A program made the position numbers and the translations under genes. This document shows positions 7,230 to 15,603 of a DNA stretch of 27,166 nt, in pieces (the stretch's first letter is position 1; every line of letters starts with the position of its first letter). The stretch comes from CADEFQ01 sp035342635 (GTDB lineage Bacteria > Pseudomonadota > Gammaproteobacteria > Steroidobacterales > Steroidobacteraceae). Location of the stretch: positions 1 through 27,166 of the forward strand of contig DAOQXO010000028.1 in NCBI GenBank assembly GCA_035342635.1, read 5' to 3'. Below the pieces are notes generated by a model, which saw nothing but the letters and a program-made list of their open reading frames with translations, had not been told where the DNA came from and ran no database searches.

Positions 7230-10200
7230 AGGGCGTCGATCGAGACGCGCACGGCCGCCTGTACGGCTCGCGCGCGCGGGGCGTTTTCCGGGGACTGCTG
7301 CGCGGCTTCATCGAGCAGCTTCGCCATCTGCTCGAGCGTGCGACGCGTGCCGGTTCGCTGCGAGGCAGCTGCGGACAGTGAGCGGGCGTAACTCGCGATC
7401 GATTCGACCAGGACTTCGGGCCGCGCGGCGCTGATCGCGGCGCGGACGCGCAGGCCGTAGAGGGCGCTGGTGGGCTGTACGACCAGCGCGCGATCGACCA
7501 GCGACAGAGCCTCCTCGCCATAGGTGCGTCGCACCTCCGGCGATGCGACGCGGGTTTTCCAGTCGACGCGCACGTGCAGCGCGTCGACGGCCCACGGCTG
7601 GGTCCAGCCGACGGCCGCGAGCTGCGGGTCGAGCGCGGCGAGCGTGTCCCATTCGTTGCGGGCGGCGTGGCGGATGCCGTCCAGTACCAGCCGGGGTTCG
7701 CCGCGCAACTCGCCCGCGATCGCGACGATATCCGGGCTGGCCGTGCCGCTCGCAAGCGCGCCCAGAAAGGGTCGAACGGTTTCGAAACGCAGTTCGGCGT
7801 CGTCCGGATAGCGCGCGAGGAATTCGCGGAAAGCGCGCAGGCCTGCCTCATTGCCGGCGGCGAGGATCGTGCCAAGCGCGCGCACGTAGGCGCCGCGCGG
7901 CGTATCGCCGAGCAACGTCCCCATGCGTGCGATGCGATCGCGAGTGCTGGGATCGATGGCGACGTGAGTCGAGAGGCGCCGGGCGATGTAACTGGTCGAC
8001 AGGCGCGGCAGGAGGTCCCGGTGCACGGCGCTGTCCGGGCGCTGCAGCGGATCGATCTCCGCGAGTACGCGGCCTGTCTGGTCCGCACTCATGCCCCGGG
8101 CCAGCTCGAGCACGCTGGAGGTGGCCATGCGGTTGCGCTCGTCAGTGATCAGCGGCGCGCCGGCCGCGAGTCGCCGCGTTCCGGCCGCGTCCGCCACCAG
8201 CGCGGCAACGAGGTCTTCCGCGCAGTTGAGGCCATAGCGTGCGTAGTGCAGCGGCGCGCGGTTCAGCGGATAACCGTTGCCGACAAGGGGCGTTTCCGGG
8301 TCGATAGGCGCGTCCGAGGCGAGGAACACGAGTGTGCTGGGATCGGGGCGGTAGATGCGCACTTCCCCGAACACATCGAGCAACGTCGCGGTGAGCGAGC
8401 GCAGCAGTCCCTCGTCGAGGAAGCTGACATTCATCCACTGCACGAAGACGCCACCGGGTGTCAGGTGATCGGCGGCGAGCTGCATGAACTCGCGCGTATA
8501 GAGATGCGAGGCGCCGGCGGTCCACGGGTGCGACGGCTGGGAAACGATCGCGTCGTAGCTTCGATCGGTGAGCCGCAGCGCGCCGCGTGCATCGTTGGTC
8601 ACGATGTTGACGCGGGTGTCGAGCAGCGGGTCGCGGCGTCGCAGCTGGCGTGTGGCACGGTTCGCCTCGATCACCACGGGTTCGAGTTCGATGACGTCGA
8701 TCGCTCGCACGGACGGCGGCACGCCCTCGACGACGACACCGCCGCCGTAGCCTACGATCAGCATGCGTTCGGTCGCCGGGCGCGCCAGCACCGCGAGTGA
8801 GGACATCCAGAACTCGCCGCTGAAACGCGGGGCTATCCCCGGCGTATCCATCAGCGCCTCCGGCAGCCCATTCGTGCGCAGCGCGAGGCCGCCGTCCTGG
8901 CCGAGCACGACGACGTCGGCGCTGCGGCCGACTTCGTAGAAGAGGAGCTCGCCTTCGGTCGGCACGTCGAGCGGCGAGGTCAGCAGCAGCCGGGTCGGCG
9001 GATCGGCACGGAACAGCAGTGCAATCGACAGCGTGGCGGCCGTGGCGAACCAGGGCAGGGCACGCGGGCGTCGTGCGAGCAGCCAGGCGGCGGCGGCGGC
9101 GAGCGCGGCGCGCGCGATCACGGCGCCGCGAATGGCGCCCTCGTAACGCAGCGCGGGTATGATGAGGAAGCCGCCCATTATTGCGCCGAAAATGGCGCCC
9201 ACCGTGTTCCATGCATAGACGCGCGCGCTCGCGGCGGCGGCATCGTCGGGGCCGTGGGCGAGCATGCGCACGGCGAACGGATAGGTGGCGCCGATAAAGA
9301 GCGTGAGCGGCAGCAGCAGGAAGAAGCCGAAAAACGCATTGCCGGCGAGGCCGGCCTGGGCGGGCACGTAGCGATCGACGAGCAGGAATGCCCCCGCGGC
9401 CGACAGCGCCACGCCGAATTCGCAGGCGATGAACAGGCGCGTCGAGCGCTCACGGGTGGTTGCAAACCATGCGGCGACACCGCCGCCGAGCGCGATGCCG
9501 GTGAGGAAGCTCGCGACCATCACGCCGAATGCGTGAATGCTGCTGCCGACCACGTGGCTCAGCATCCGCGTCCACAGTACTTCGTTCAGGAAAGTCACGG
9601 CGCCTGAGAGCAGCATCAACGGCAGGACCCACTGCGCTGCATCGCGGGTTGGCGATGCGGTGCGGGTGGCCGTATCGGGGCGGCTGCGCGCCGGGGCAAG
9701 GCGTGCGATGCCGGAGGCGATCAGGAAAACTAGTCCGTTGATCGCGGCAGCGATCCAGATCGCCGCGCGCAGGCCGAAGGTCGGCAGCAGCCAGAATGCC
9801 GCGAGCAGCGCGCCGCCCACGGCGCCCGCGGTGTTGGCGGCATACAGCAGGCCGATGCGCCGGCCGATTTCCTGCTCCGTGTGCACGGCGTGGCGCGCGA
9901 GCAGCGGCAGAGTGGCGCCCATCAGCGTCGCCGGCACGGCCAGCACGACGAAGGCGCTCGCCAGGTAATACCAGGAGAGCGCACCATGCTCGCTCGACGG
10001 CGGCGCGGGCTGCCCGCCGAACAGCACATCGAGGAGCCGGCTGCTCGCGAGCAGCAGCAGCGGCACGAGCACGACGGCGCTCAGCCCGATGCCGAGTTCG
10101 AGTACCGCATAGGTGAGTACCGGGCGCGCGATCCGCGGCAGCAGCCGGTCGACCAGTGCCGCGCCGAGCGCGAGGCCACCCATGTAGGCGGCCAGTACCG

Positions 10201-10375
10201 TGGCGACCGCGAGTTCCGACGTGCCGAACACGAGGGCGAACTCGCGCGTCCAGGCCGTCTGGTAAACGAGGGCTGCAAGTCCACTCAACGCAAAGCAGCC
10301 ACCGAGCGCGAGCAGAACGGGCAGTGATCGTGCCCCGCCAGCGTGCACGTTGACAGCATCAGTGGTCCGCGACAT
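7226..10375 (-). CDS. Multi-spanning membrane protein fused to a spermidine-synthase-like domain and helical C-terminus
   Basis: Large protein (1049 aa from ATG 10375) of the type annotated as fused MFS/spermidine synthase. Residues ~15-475 form many hydrophobic segments (e.g. VLLALGGCFALSGLAALVYQ), probably 12-14 helices. Residues ~490-720 form a Rossmann methyltransferase-like domain with G542-Y-G-G-G and an acidic β2 end (DVIELEP). The spermidine-synthase motif carrying the catalytic Asp is replaced by SQPSHPW (612-618), so polyamine synthesis is unlikely. Residues ~740-1049 are Ala/Arg-rich and helical, possibly TPR-like. The frame is open to 10438, but the earlier start would overlap the facing gene and adds MIVMTPGACMC, which looks non-coding. 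No Shine-Dalgarno precedes the chosen ATG. Function is unknown. Confidence 0.85.
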   Translation of the reverse strand: MSRTTDAVNVHAGGARSLPVLLALGGCFALSGLAALVYQTAWTREFALVFGTSELAVATVLAAYMGGLALGAALVDRLLPRIARPVLTYAVLELGIGLSAVVLVPLLLLASSRLLDVLFGGQPAPPSSEHGALSWYYLASAFVVLAVPATLMGATLPLLARHAVHTEQEIGRRIGLLYAANTAGAVGGALLAAFWLLPTFGLRAAIWIAAAINGLVFLIASGIARLAPARSRPDTATRTASPTRDAAQWVLPLMLLSGAVTFLNEVLWTRMLSHVVGSSIHAFGVMVASFLTGIALGGGVAAWFATTRERSTRLFIACEFGVALSAAGAFLLVDRYVPAQAGLAGNAFFGFFLLLPLTLFIGATYPFAVRMLAHGPDDAAAASARVYAWNTVGAIFGAIMGGFLIIPALRYEGAIRGAVIARAALAAAAAWLLARRPRALPWFATAATLSIALLFRADPPTRLLLTSPLDVPTEGELLFYEVGRSADVVVLGQDGGLALRTNGLPEALMDTPGIAPRFSGEFWMSSLAVLARPATERMLIVGYGGGVVVEGVPPSVRAIDVIELEPVVIEANRATRQLRRRDPLLDTRVNIVTNDARGALRLTDRSYDAIVSQPSHPWTAGASHLYTREFMQLAADHLTPGGVFVQWMNVSFLDEGLLRSLTATLLDVFGEVRIYRPDPSTLVFLASDAPIDPETPLVGNGYPLNRAPLHYARYGLNCAEDLVAALVADAAGTRRLAAGAPLITDERNRMATSSVLELARGMSADQTGRVLAEIDPLQRPDSAVHRDLLPRLSTSYIARRLSTHVAIDPSTRDRIARMGTLLGDTPRGAYVRALGTILAAGNEAGLRAFREFLARYPDDAELRFETVRPFLGALASGTASPDIVAIAGELRGEPRLVLDGIRHAARNEWDTLAALDPQLAAVGWTQPWAVDALHVRVDWKTRVASPEVRRTYGEEALSLVDRALVVQPTSALYGLRVRAAISAARPEVLVESIASYARSLSAAASQRTGTRRTLEQMAKLLDEAAQQSPENAPRARAVQAAVRVSIDAL

Positions 10376-10378
10376 GGT
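10350..10378 (+). promoter_or_regulatory. Candidate sigma70 promoter for the SAM hydrolase gene
   Basis: A perfect -35 hexamer TTGACA (10350-10355) is followed after 17 bases by CATGGT (10373-10378), a 3-of-6 match to the -10. Transcription from ~10385 would give a ~25-base leader to ATG 10410. It lies inside the 5' coding end of the divergent gene, as expected for a 34-base intergenic gap. The -10 is weak. Confidence 0.4.
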
Positions 10379-10383
10379 GCGCG

Positions 10384-10392
10384 AGTCTAGCA
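10384..10392 (-). promoter_or_regulatory. Candidate extended -10 for the membrane/spermidine-synthase-like gene
   Basis: On the minus strand TGC-TAGACT (TG at 10392-10391, hexamer 10389-10384) fits the extended -10 pattern TGnTAnAnT. The start of transcription would fall about 2-3 bases before ATG 10375. Together with the absence of a Shine-Dalgarno, this suggests a leaderless message. No -35 match was found. Inference. Confidence 0.3.
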
Positions 10393-10409
10393 CTCGGCCG
10401 GAAGCGCAC

Positions 10410-11216
10410 ATGCAGGCCCCAGGCGTCATTACGATCACGACTGATTTCGGTCACAAGGGACCCTTCGTCGGCGTCATGAAGGGGCGCATCTACGGGCGTC
10501 TGCCGACGGCCCGTATCGTCGACCTCACGCACGAGATCCTGGTGCACTGGCCGGCGGAAGCCGGTTTCTGGCTGACGCGCGCGTACCAGTATTTCCCGAC
10601 CGGTACGGTGCACGTTGCGGTCGTCGATCCCGGCGTTGGCACCGGGCGCGACATCATCGCGGTGAGCGTCGACGGGCACGTGTTCCTCGCGCCCGACAAC
10701 GGCCTGCTCGCGCCCGTCGTGGGGGCGCGCGAGGATGCGCGCATCGTGAAAGTCGATCTGCAGGCGCTCGCGAGGTTCGGTGTCACGCGGCCGAGTGCGA
10801 CCTTCCACGGTCGCGACATCTTCGCGCCGCTCGCGGCGGAACTCGCGGCCGGCCGTTGCCGGCCGGAGGATCTCGGCAGCCCGGTCGATGTGCTGGTGCC
10901 GTCCTGGGTGGAGGAGGCGAGCGGCGATGAAAGCGCGGTGCACGGTGTCGTCATCACGCTGGACCACTTCGGCAACCTGATCACCAACATCGATGCGCAC
11001 TGGGTCGTGCGCATGGGCTCACCCCGTGTCTATGCCGCCAACCATTCCTGGCCGCTGCTGCGCACCTACGGGGACGTCAAGCCGGGCGAGTACCTCGCCC
11101 TCGTCAATTCGTTCGGCGTCGTCGAGATCGCCCGGGCCGAGCAGAGCGCCGCGGAGGGGCTGGGACTGTCCCGCGGGGCCCCGGTGGTCGTGCGGGATAC
11201 GGCCCGATTGCCCTGA
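10410..11216 (+). CDS. SAM hydroxide adenosyltransferase (SAM hydrolase, DUF62/fluorinase-like family)
   Basis: Member of the family related to fluorinase/chlorinase that in most bacteria cleaves S-adenosylmethionine with water to adenosine and methionine. The protein is 268 aa. Family motifs in order: TTDFG at residues 10-14, VGVMKGRI, IVDLTHEI, VVDPGVGTGRD, APDNGLL, TFHGRDIFAPLAAEL, DHFGNLITNI and a C-terminal SFGVVEIA. The segment after the first motif reads HKGPF rather than the more common xxDxY, a variant I believe occurs in a proteobacterial subgroup. ATG 10410 was chosen because GGAAG (10400-10404) precedes it by 5 bases and the family starts just before the first strand; an upstream in-frame ATG at 10350 overlaps the divergent gene. 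Its physiological role in bacteria is unsettled. Confidence 0.88.
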   Translation: MQAPGVITITTDFGHKGPFVGVMKGRIYGRLPTARIVDLTHEILVHWPAEAGFWLTRAYQYFPTGTVHVAVVDPGVGTGRDIIAVSVDGHVFLAPDNGLLAPVVGAREDARIVKVDLQALARFGVTRPSATFHGRDIFAPLAAELAAGRCRPEDLGSPVDVLVPSWVEEASGDESAVHGVVITLDHFGNLITNIDAHWVVRMGSPRVYAANHSWPLLRTYGDVKPGEYLALVNSFGVVEIARAEQSAAEGLGLSRGAPVVVRDTARLP

Positions 11217-11227
11217 AAATCACGGAC

Positions 11228-11255
11228 TTGAAAGCCGGTGCGGATTCGTTATAGT
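11228..11255 (+). promoter_or_regulatory. Strong sigma70-type promoter
   Basis: TTGAAA (11228-11233, 5 of 6) and TATAGT (11250-11255, 5 of 6) are separated by 16 bases, followed by a GC-rich discriminator (GCGCG). Transcription would start near 11262, giving a ~60-base leader to the small acidic protein gene, and probably reads through into lysAC. Confidence 0.65.
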
Positions 11256-11285
11256 GCGCGTCTCGCTGTGCACGCAATGTGCGCA

Positions 11286-11313
11286 TAAATCCTTGATTAA
11301 CTTAATTTTTATT
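11286..11313 (+). other. AT-rich 5' leader segment
   Basis: TAAATCCTTGATTAACTTAA and the following T-run form the most AT-rich stretch seen in this GC-rich window. It lies in the predicted leader just upstream of the ATG at 11321, where only a weak GCAGG Shine-Dalgarno is present. Such A/U-rich leaders can help ribosome binding through protein S1; that role is inferred. Confidence 0.4.
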
Positions 11314-11320
11314 GCAGGCA

Positions 11321-11551
11321 ATGGCCGTCAGCGAACGCGATAACGAGAGCTTCGATCTGGACGACGAGTTTCTCGGTGAAGCTCCGGCCGAAGACGGCAC
11401 GGAATATGACCGCATGCTCGACAAGGTCGACAAGCGTTCACGTACGCAGCCGGGCAAGCGTGGCAAGGCCGCGTGGAGCCGGCTCGAGGAAGTGCTGGCC
11501 GATCGCCGTCTCGAGAAGGACCTGCGCGACATCTTCGAAGACGACGCCTGA
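11321..11551 (+). CDS. Small acidic PA3496-family protein (putative envelope integrity protein)
   Basis: 76-aa, highly charged, no signal peptide or membrane segment. The C-terminal half (KAAWSRLEEVLADRRLEKD, then LRDIFEDDA) matches my memory of the small PA3496-like family of gammaproteobacteria, in which an Arg/Leu-rich helix with R..E..L..RRL..DL is conserved; the family name links it to envelope integrity, but its mechanism is not known to me. The N-terminal half is acidic and probably disordered (SFDLDDEFLGEAPAEDG). ATG 11321 is preferred over the in-frame TTG 11312. The gene has its own strong promoter and stands 72 bases before lysAC, so the two may be co-transcribed. Confidence 0.7.
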   Translation: MAVSERDNESFDLDDEFLGEAPAEDGTEYDRMLDKVDKRSRTQPGKRGKAAWSRLEEVLADRRLEKDLRDIFEDDA

Positions 11552-11572
11552 CGCCCGCCCGGGCGCCGCGTC
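11550..11572 (+). repeat. GC-rich hairpin at the stop codon of the small acidic protein gene
   Basis: GACGC (11550-11554) pairs with GCGTC (11568-11572), and CGCCC with GGGCG inside it (11556-11565), separated by a small C/CC internal loop. It begins within the TGA stop. There is no T-run, so it is not a standard intrinsic terminator; it might act in partial termination, mRNA processing or message stability upstream of lysAC. Confidence 0.35.
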
Positions 11573-11623
11573 CACCCGGCGGTTTCCGGTCCGCGCCATG
11601 TTACGCGGCCCGCAGCGAGGCAC

Positions 11624-14215
11624 ATGATGACGACGCAGGTCGATGCTCCCTGGATCGTGCTGAAGTTCGGCGGCACGAGCGTATCCACGGCCCCCAACTG
11701 GCAGCGCATTGCGCAGATCGTGCGCCGGCGTGCGGCCGACGGCTCGCGCGTGCTGCTCGTGCACTCCGCCCTGAGCGGCATCACCGATCGCCTCGCGGCA
11801 CTGCTCGAGGCGGCGCTGCAGGGCACGCACGCGGAGATCATCGCCGACATCGAGGCGCGTCATCACGCGCTCGCCGCGGACCTGGGGGTCGCTGTGCCGG
11901 AAGGCCTGCAGAGAAACCTGGCCGAACTGCGCCAGCTCGCCTCGGGCGTCGCACTCGTGGGCGAAGTCAGCGACCGTACCCGCGCGCGCGTGATGGCTAC
12001 GGGTGAACTGATGGCGACGGAACTCGGCGCGGCTTACCTGCGTGCACAGGGGCTCGATGTCGTATGGGCCGACGCGCGTCGCATGCTGCGCGCCGCCGGG
12101 CGCGAGGGCGCCAGCGCGCGTGCGCGAGTGTTGTCCGCGACCTGCGATTTCGCGCCCGATGCTGCGCTCGCGCGCGACCTGGGCAGTGGTGCGCCGGTGT
12201 GCATCACGCAGGGCTTCATCGCGAGCGACTCCGACGGCCATACCGTGCTCCTCGGTCGCGGCGGTTCGGATACTTCCGCGGCGTATTTCGCCGCCAAGCT
12301 GGGCGCGCAGCGGCTCGAGATCTGGACCGATGTGCCGGGCATGTTCAGCGCCAACCCGCGCACCACGCCGGCCGCCCGGCTGCTGAAGTCGCTGCACTAC
12401 GACGAGGCACAGGAAATCGCCACCAGCGGCGCGAAGGTCCTGCACCCGCGCTGCCTGCTGCCGGTGCGCCAGTACGGGATCCCGCTTTCCGTGCATGACA
12501 CGCGCCACCCGGATCTCGTCGGCACGCTGATCAGCGCGCAGGCCCGCGATGCCGCGCAGGTGAAGGCCGTCTGCGTCAAGAAAGGCATCACGCTCGTATC
12601 GCTCGACAGCCCGGGCATGTGGCACCAGGTCGGCTTCCTCGCCGACGCATTTCAGGTCTTCAAGGCGCAGGGTCTCTCGGTCGACCTCGTGTCCACTTCG
12701 GAGACGAACGTGACCGTGTCGCTCGACCCGGCGGCGAATACCCTGGACGGGGATGTCGTCAGCGCACTTGTCGAGGCGCTCTCGGAGCTGTGTCGCGTGA
12801 GGGTCATCGGCCCATGCGCATCGGTGAGTCTCGTCGGGCGCAACATCCGCGGCATCCTGCATCGGCTCGGCGATGCCTTCAACCTTTTCGAGGACCAGCA
12901 GATCTACCTCGTCAGCCAGGCCGCGAACGACCTGAACTTCACCTTCGTCGTCGACGAGAGCCAGGCCGACAGGCTCGTGAACCAGTTGCACGAACTGCTG
13001 GTGCAGCCGGTGCATGCCGACCCGGTGCTCGGCCCGACCTGGGAGCAGCTGTTCGCGCAATCCGATGGCGGCGAGGCGCGGGCAGTTCTGCCATGGTGGC
13101 ATGAGGAGCGCGATGCGCTGCTCGCGGCGCTCGGCTCACGCGACGCGGCGTACGTCTACCACGTCACCAGTGTCGAACGTGCCGCGAATTCGCTGAAGGC
13201 GCTCGGGTCGGTCGCGCGCGTCTGGTATGCGATGAAGGCGAACTGCCATCCGGAGCTGCTGCGACGAATCCATGCCGCGGGACTCGGCATCGAGTGCGTG
13301 TCACGCGGCGAGATCGAGCATGTGCGCACGCACGTGCCGGGCATCCTGCCGGAACAGATCCTGTACACGCCGAATTTCGCCTCGCGCGACGAGTACGCCT
13401 GGGCGCTCGATGCCGGCGTGCATCTGACGATCGACAGCCCCTACGCCCTGCGCCACTGGTCCGCGCTCTTCAAGGGTCGCGACCTGTACGTGCGTATCGA
13501 CAGCGGCACGGGTCGCGGCCACCATCACCATGTGCGCACGGCGGGCGCGCATGCGAAGTTCGGCGTGCCGGTCGAGGGACTGGCCGAGGTTGCAGGCCTG
13601 GCGGGTGCGGCGGGTGCGCGCATCGTCGGCCTGCATGCGCATCCCGGCAGCGGCGTGTTCGACGTCGAGAGCTGGCGGCACACGGCGCTGCTGCTGGCGG
13701 AACTTGCCGCGCGCCACCCGGATGTGCGCACGATCAACGTCGGCGGCGGCCTCGGCGTGCCGGACCACAGCGACCGGCCGCCGCTCGATCTCGCGCGCCT
13801 CGATGCGGTACTCGGCGAAGTGCGCAGCGCCCACCCAGGGCTCGAGATCTGGCTGGAACCCGGCCGCTACCTCGTCGCGGCGGCGGGCGTGCTGCTCGCG
13901 CGCGTGACGCAGACCAAGCAGAAGGACGAAGTGCGCTATGTCGGCATCGCGACCGGCATGAATTCACTGCTGCGGCCTGCCCTGTACGGCGCCTACCACG
14001 AGATCGTCAACCTGACACGGCTCGATACGCCGGCGACCGATATCGTGAATGTCGTGGGTCCCATCTGCGAGAGCGCGGACGTGCTGGGCCACGACCGGCT
14101 GCTTCCGCCTACGCAGGAAGGGGATGTGCTGCTGCTGGCTACCGCCGGCGCCTATGGGCACGTAATGAGTTCGTCGTACAACCTGCGCGCGCCGGCCGAG
14201 GAACTACTGTTTTGA
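11624..14215 (+). CDS. lysAC: Bifunctional aspartate kinase / diaminopimelate decarboxylase
   Basis: Fusion of the first enzyme of the aspartate pathway (aspartate to aspartyl-phosphate) and the last of lysine synthesis (meso-DAP to lysine), 863 aa. Aspartate kinase domain ~10-305: KFGGTSV at 14-20, then GRGGSDTSAAYFAAKL and EIWTDVPGMFSANPR. Two ACT-like regulatory segments follow at ~320-475 (GITLVSLDSPGMW; ASVSLVGRNI). PLP decarboxylase domain ~485-863: K538 in WYAMKANCHP, HAHPGSGVFD, GGGLGVP, EPGRYLVA and the catalytic-Cys motif C815-ESAD. Start ATG 11624 or 11627; GAGG at 11617-11620 fits the second slightly better. This fusion is known from Xanthomonas and Xylella relatives and helps place the organism. 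ACT segments suggest lysine/threonine feedback. The 3' end overlaps hisIE tail-to-tail by 12 bases. Confidence 0.95.
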   Translation: MMTTQVDAPWIVLKFGGTSVSTAPNWQRIAQIVRRRAADGSRVLLVHSALSGITDRLAALLEAALQGTHAEIIADIEARHHALAADLGVAVPEGLQRNLAELRQLASGVALVGEVSDRTRARVMATGELMATELGAAYLRAQGLDVVWADARRMLRAAGREGASARARVLSATCDFAPDAALARDLGSGAPVCITQGFIASDSDGHTVLLGRGGSDTSAAYFAAKLGAQRLEIWTDVPGMFSANPRTTPAARLLKSLHYDEAQEIATSGAKVLHPRCLLPVRQYGIPLSVHDTRHPDLVGTLISAQARDAAQVKAVCVKKGITLVSLDSPGMWHQVGFLADAFQVFKAQGLSVDLVSTSETNVTVSLDPAANTLDGDVVSALVEALSELCRVRVIGPCASVSLVGRNIRGILHRLGDAFNLFEDQQIYLVSQAANDLNFTFVVDESQADRLVNQLHELLVQPVHADPVLGPTWEQLFAQSDGGEARAVLPWWHEERDALLAALGSRDAAYVYHVTSVERAANSLKALGSVARVWYAMKANCHPELLRRIHAAGLGIECVSRGEIEHVRTHVPGILPEQILYTPNFASRDEYAWALDAGVHLTIDSPYALRHWSALFKGRDLYVRIDSGTGRGHHHHVRTAGAHAKFGVPVEGLAEVAGLAGAAGARIVGLHAHPGSGVFDVESWRHTALLLAELAARHPDVRTINVGGGLGVPDHSDRPPLDLARLDAVLGEVRSAHPGLEIWLEPGRYLVAAAGVLLARVTQTKQKDEVRYVGIATGMNSLLRPALYGAYHEIVNLTRLDTPATDIVNVVGPICESADVLGHDRLLPPTQEGDVLLLATAGAYGHVMSSSYNLRAPAEELLF

Positions 14216-14839
14216 GGCGTGCCGGGCCGCCAGCTCGGTGATGACCTGATCGAGCGATACCTCGCGACTGCGCAGCAGCACGAGCAGATGGTAGAGCAGG
14301 TCGGCGGCCTCGCTGACCAGCGCCTGCGGCTCGTCGGACGCGCCGGCGAGCGCCACCTCGACGCCTTCCTCGCCGACCTTCTGCGCCACACGCCTCGGTC
14401 CCGCGGCATGCAATCGTGCCGTATAGCTGCCCTCGGGGCGGTCCGCGATGCGCTGGTCGACCAGCCGCTCGAGCGTCGCGAGGAACGCGATCCGCTCGGC
14501 GGCACCCGGCGGGCGCTCGCCGAAGCACGTGCGGCAACCCGTGTGGCACACCGGTCCGCGCGGTCGTGCGAGCACGAGCAGCGTGTCCTGGTCGCAGTCG
14601 GCGAGCACGTCGACCAGCTCGAGCGTGTGACCCGAGGTTTCACCCTTCTCCCACAGCCGTTTGCGGCTGCGGCTCCAGAACACGACGCGCTGGCGATCGA
14701 GCGTTGCCTGCAGCGCGGCCGAATTCATGTAGCCGAGCATCAGCACGCCACCGCCGTCGGCATCCTGCACGACGGCCGGCACGAGGCCGTCGCGCTGATC
14801 GAAGGCGATCGTCACGATATCCGCTTTCGAGAAACTCAT
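14204..14839 (-). CDS. hisI: Bifunctional phosphoribosyl-AMP cyclohydrolase / phosphoribosyl-ATP pyrophosphatase
   Basis: HisIE fusion (211 aa) catalysing steps 2 and 3 of histidine synthesis. HisI part ~1-115: VLMLGYMNSAAL, FWSRSRKRLWEKGETSGH, the metal site DCDQDT and the zinc cysteines in CHTGCRTCF. HisE part ~120-211: LERLVDQRI, KVGEEGVEVALAG and EAADLLYHLLVLL. ATG 14839 overlaps the hisF stop in ATGA (14836-14839). It is the last gene of the his operon, and its TAG stop lies inside the end of the convergent lysAC gene, leaving no room for an intergenic terminator. Confidence 0.95.
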   Translation of the reverse strand: MSFSKADIVTIAFDQRDGLVPAVVQDADGGGVLMLGYMNSAALQATLDRQRVVFWSRSRKRLWEKGETSGHTLELVDVLADCDQDTLLVLARPRGPVCHTGCRTCFGERPPGAAERIAFLATLERLVDQRIADRPEGSYTARLHAAGPRRVAQKVGEEGVEVALAGASDEPQALVSEAADLLYHLLVLLRSREVSLDQVITELAARHASKQ

Positions 14840-15603
14840 TGCCGAACCTCGATGTTCTCGGCCGCCAGTGCGGCCTTCAGCTCTGCGATGCCGATCGCGC
14901 CGGAATGAAAGACACTCGCGGCGAGAGCCGCGTCGACGCCCGCGTCGCGGAACACAGCGGTGAAGTGCCCGATGGCGCCGGCGCCGCCCGAGGCGACCAG
15001 CGGGACGTCGCACAGCGCGCGCACGGCCGCAAGCTGCGCGATGTCGTAGCCGCGACGCACGCCATCGTTCGACATGCAATTGAGTACGATCTCGCCGGCT
15101 CCCCGGTCCTGCACTTCGCGTACCCAATCAAGTGTACTGCGGCCCGAATCGCGCGAGCGGTCCGGATCGCCGGTGAGCGCGTAGACGCGGTAGCCATTCG
15201 CGGTGGTCTCGCTGTCGATGCCGACCACGACGCATTGGGAGCCAAAGCGTGCGGCCAGACGGTCGATCAGTGCGGGATCCGCGAGTGCGGGGGAGTTCAC
15301 CGAAATCTTCTCGGCGCCGGCGCCGAGCACGGACTCGGCGTCGGCGATACTGCGAATGCCGCCCGCGACGCAGAACGGGATGTCGAGTACGCGTGCGACG
15401 CGCTCTACCCAGCTACGGTCGACCGAGCGGCCTTCGGGGCTCGCGGTGATGTCATAGAAGACGATCTCATCGGCGCCCTCGTCGCGGTAGCGCGCGGCGA
15501 GTTCGAGGATCTCGCCGACGATCTCATGGCCGCGGAAGCGTACGCCTTTGACGACGCGGCCGTCACGCACGTCGAGGCAGGGGATTATGCGGCGGGAAAG
15601 TAT
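14836..15603 (-). CDS. hisF: Imidazole glycerol phosphate synthase, cyclase subunit (non-canonical ATA start)
   Basis: (βα)8-barrel subunit that, with HisH-supplied ammonia, converts PRFAR to IGP and AICAR. The protein is 255 aa. It begins ILSRRIIPCLDV, where relatives begin MLSRRIIPCLDV; the first codon in the genome sequence is ATA (15601-15603). With this numbering the catalytic aspartates fall at D11 (PCLDV) and D130 (VVGIDSE), as in the well-studied Thermotoga enzyme. GGAG at 15612-15615 is 8 bases upstream. The nearest upstream in-frame canonical start is GTG 15816, 71 codons earlier, wholly inside hisA; the first downstream one (GTG of CLDV) would delete D11. The gene overlaps hisA by 19 bases and hisIE by 4. 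A G-to-A sequence error cannot be excluded. Confidence 0.93.
   Translation of the reverse strand: MLSRRIIPCLDVRDGRVVKGVRFRGHEIVGEILELAARYRDEGADEIVFYDITASPEGRSVDRSWVERVARVLDIPFCVAGGIRSIADAESVLGAGAEKISVNSPALADPALIDRLAARFGSQCVVVGIDSETTANGYRVYALTGDPDRSRDSGRSTLDWVREVQDRGAGEIVLNCMSNDGVRRGYDIAQLAAVRALCDVPLVASGGAGAIGHFTAVFRDAGVDAALAASVFHSGAIGIAELKAALAAENIEVRQ

Noticed and set aside
10350..10409. ATG 10350 as start of the SAM hydrolase gene
   Set aside because: It overlaps the divergent gene start and the TTGACA promoter element, and adds residues not typical of the family; ATG 10410 has a Shine-Dalgarno.
10376..10438. Start of the membrane/spermidine-synthase-like gene at 10438
   Set aside because: The extra 21 residues overlap the SAM hydrolase coding start and do not resemble a membrane protein N-terminus.
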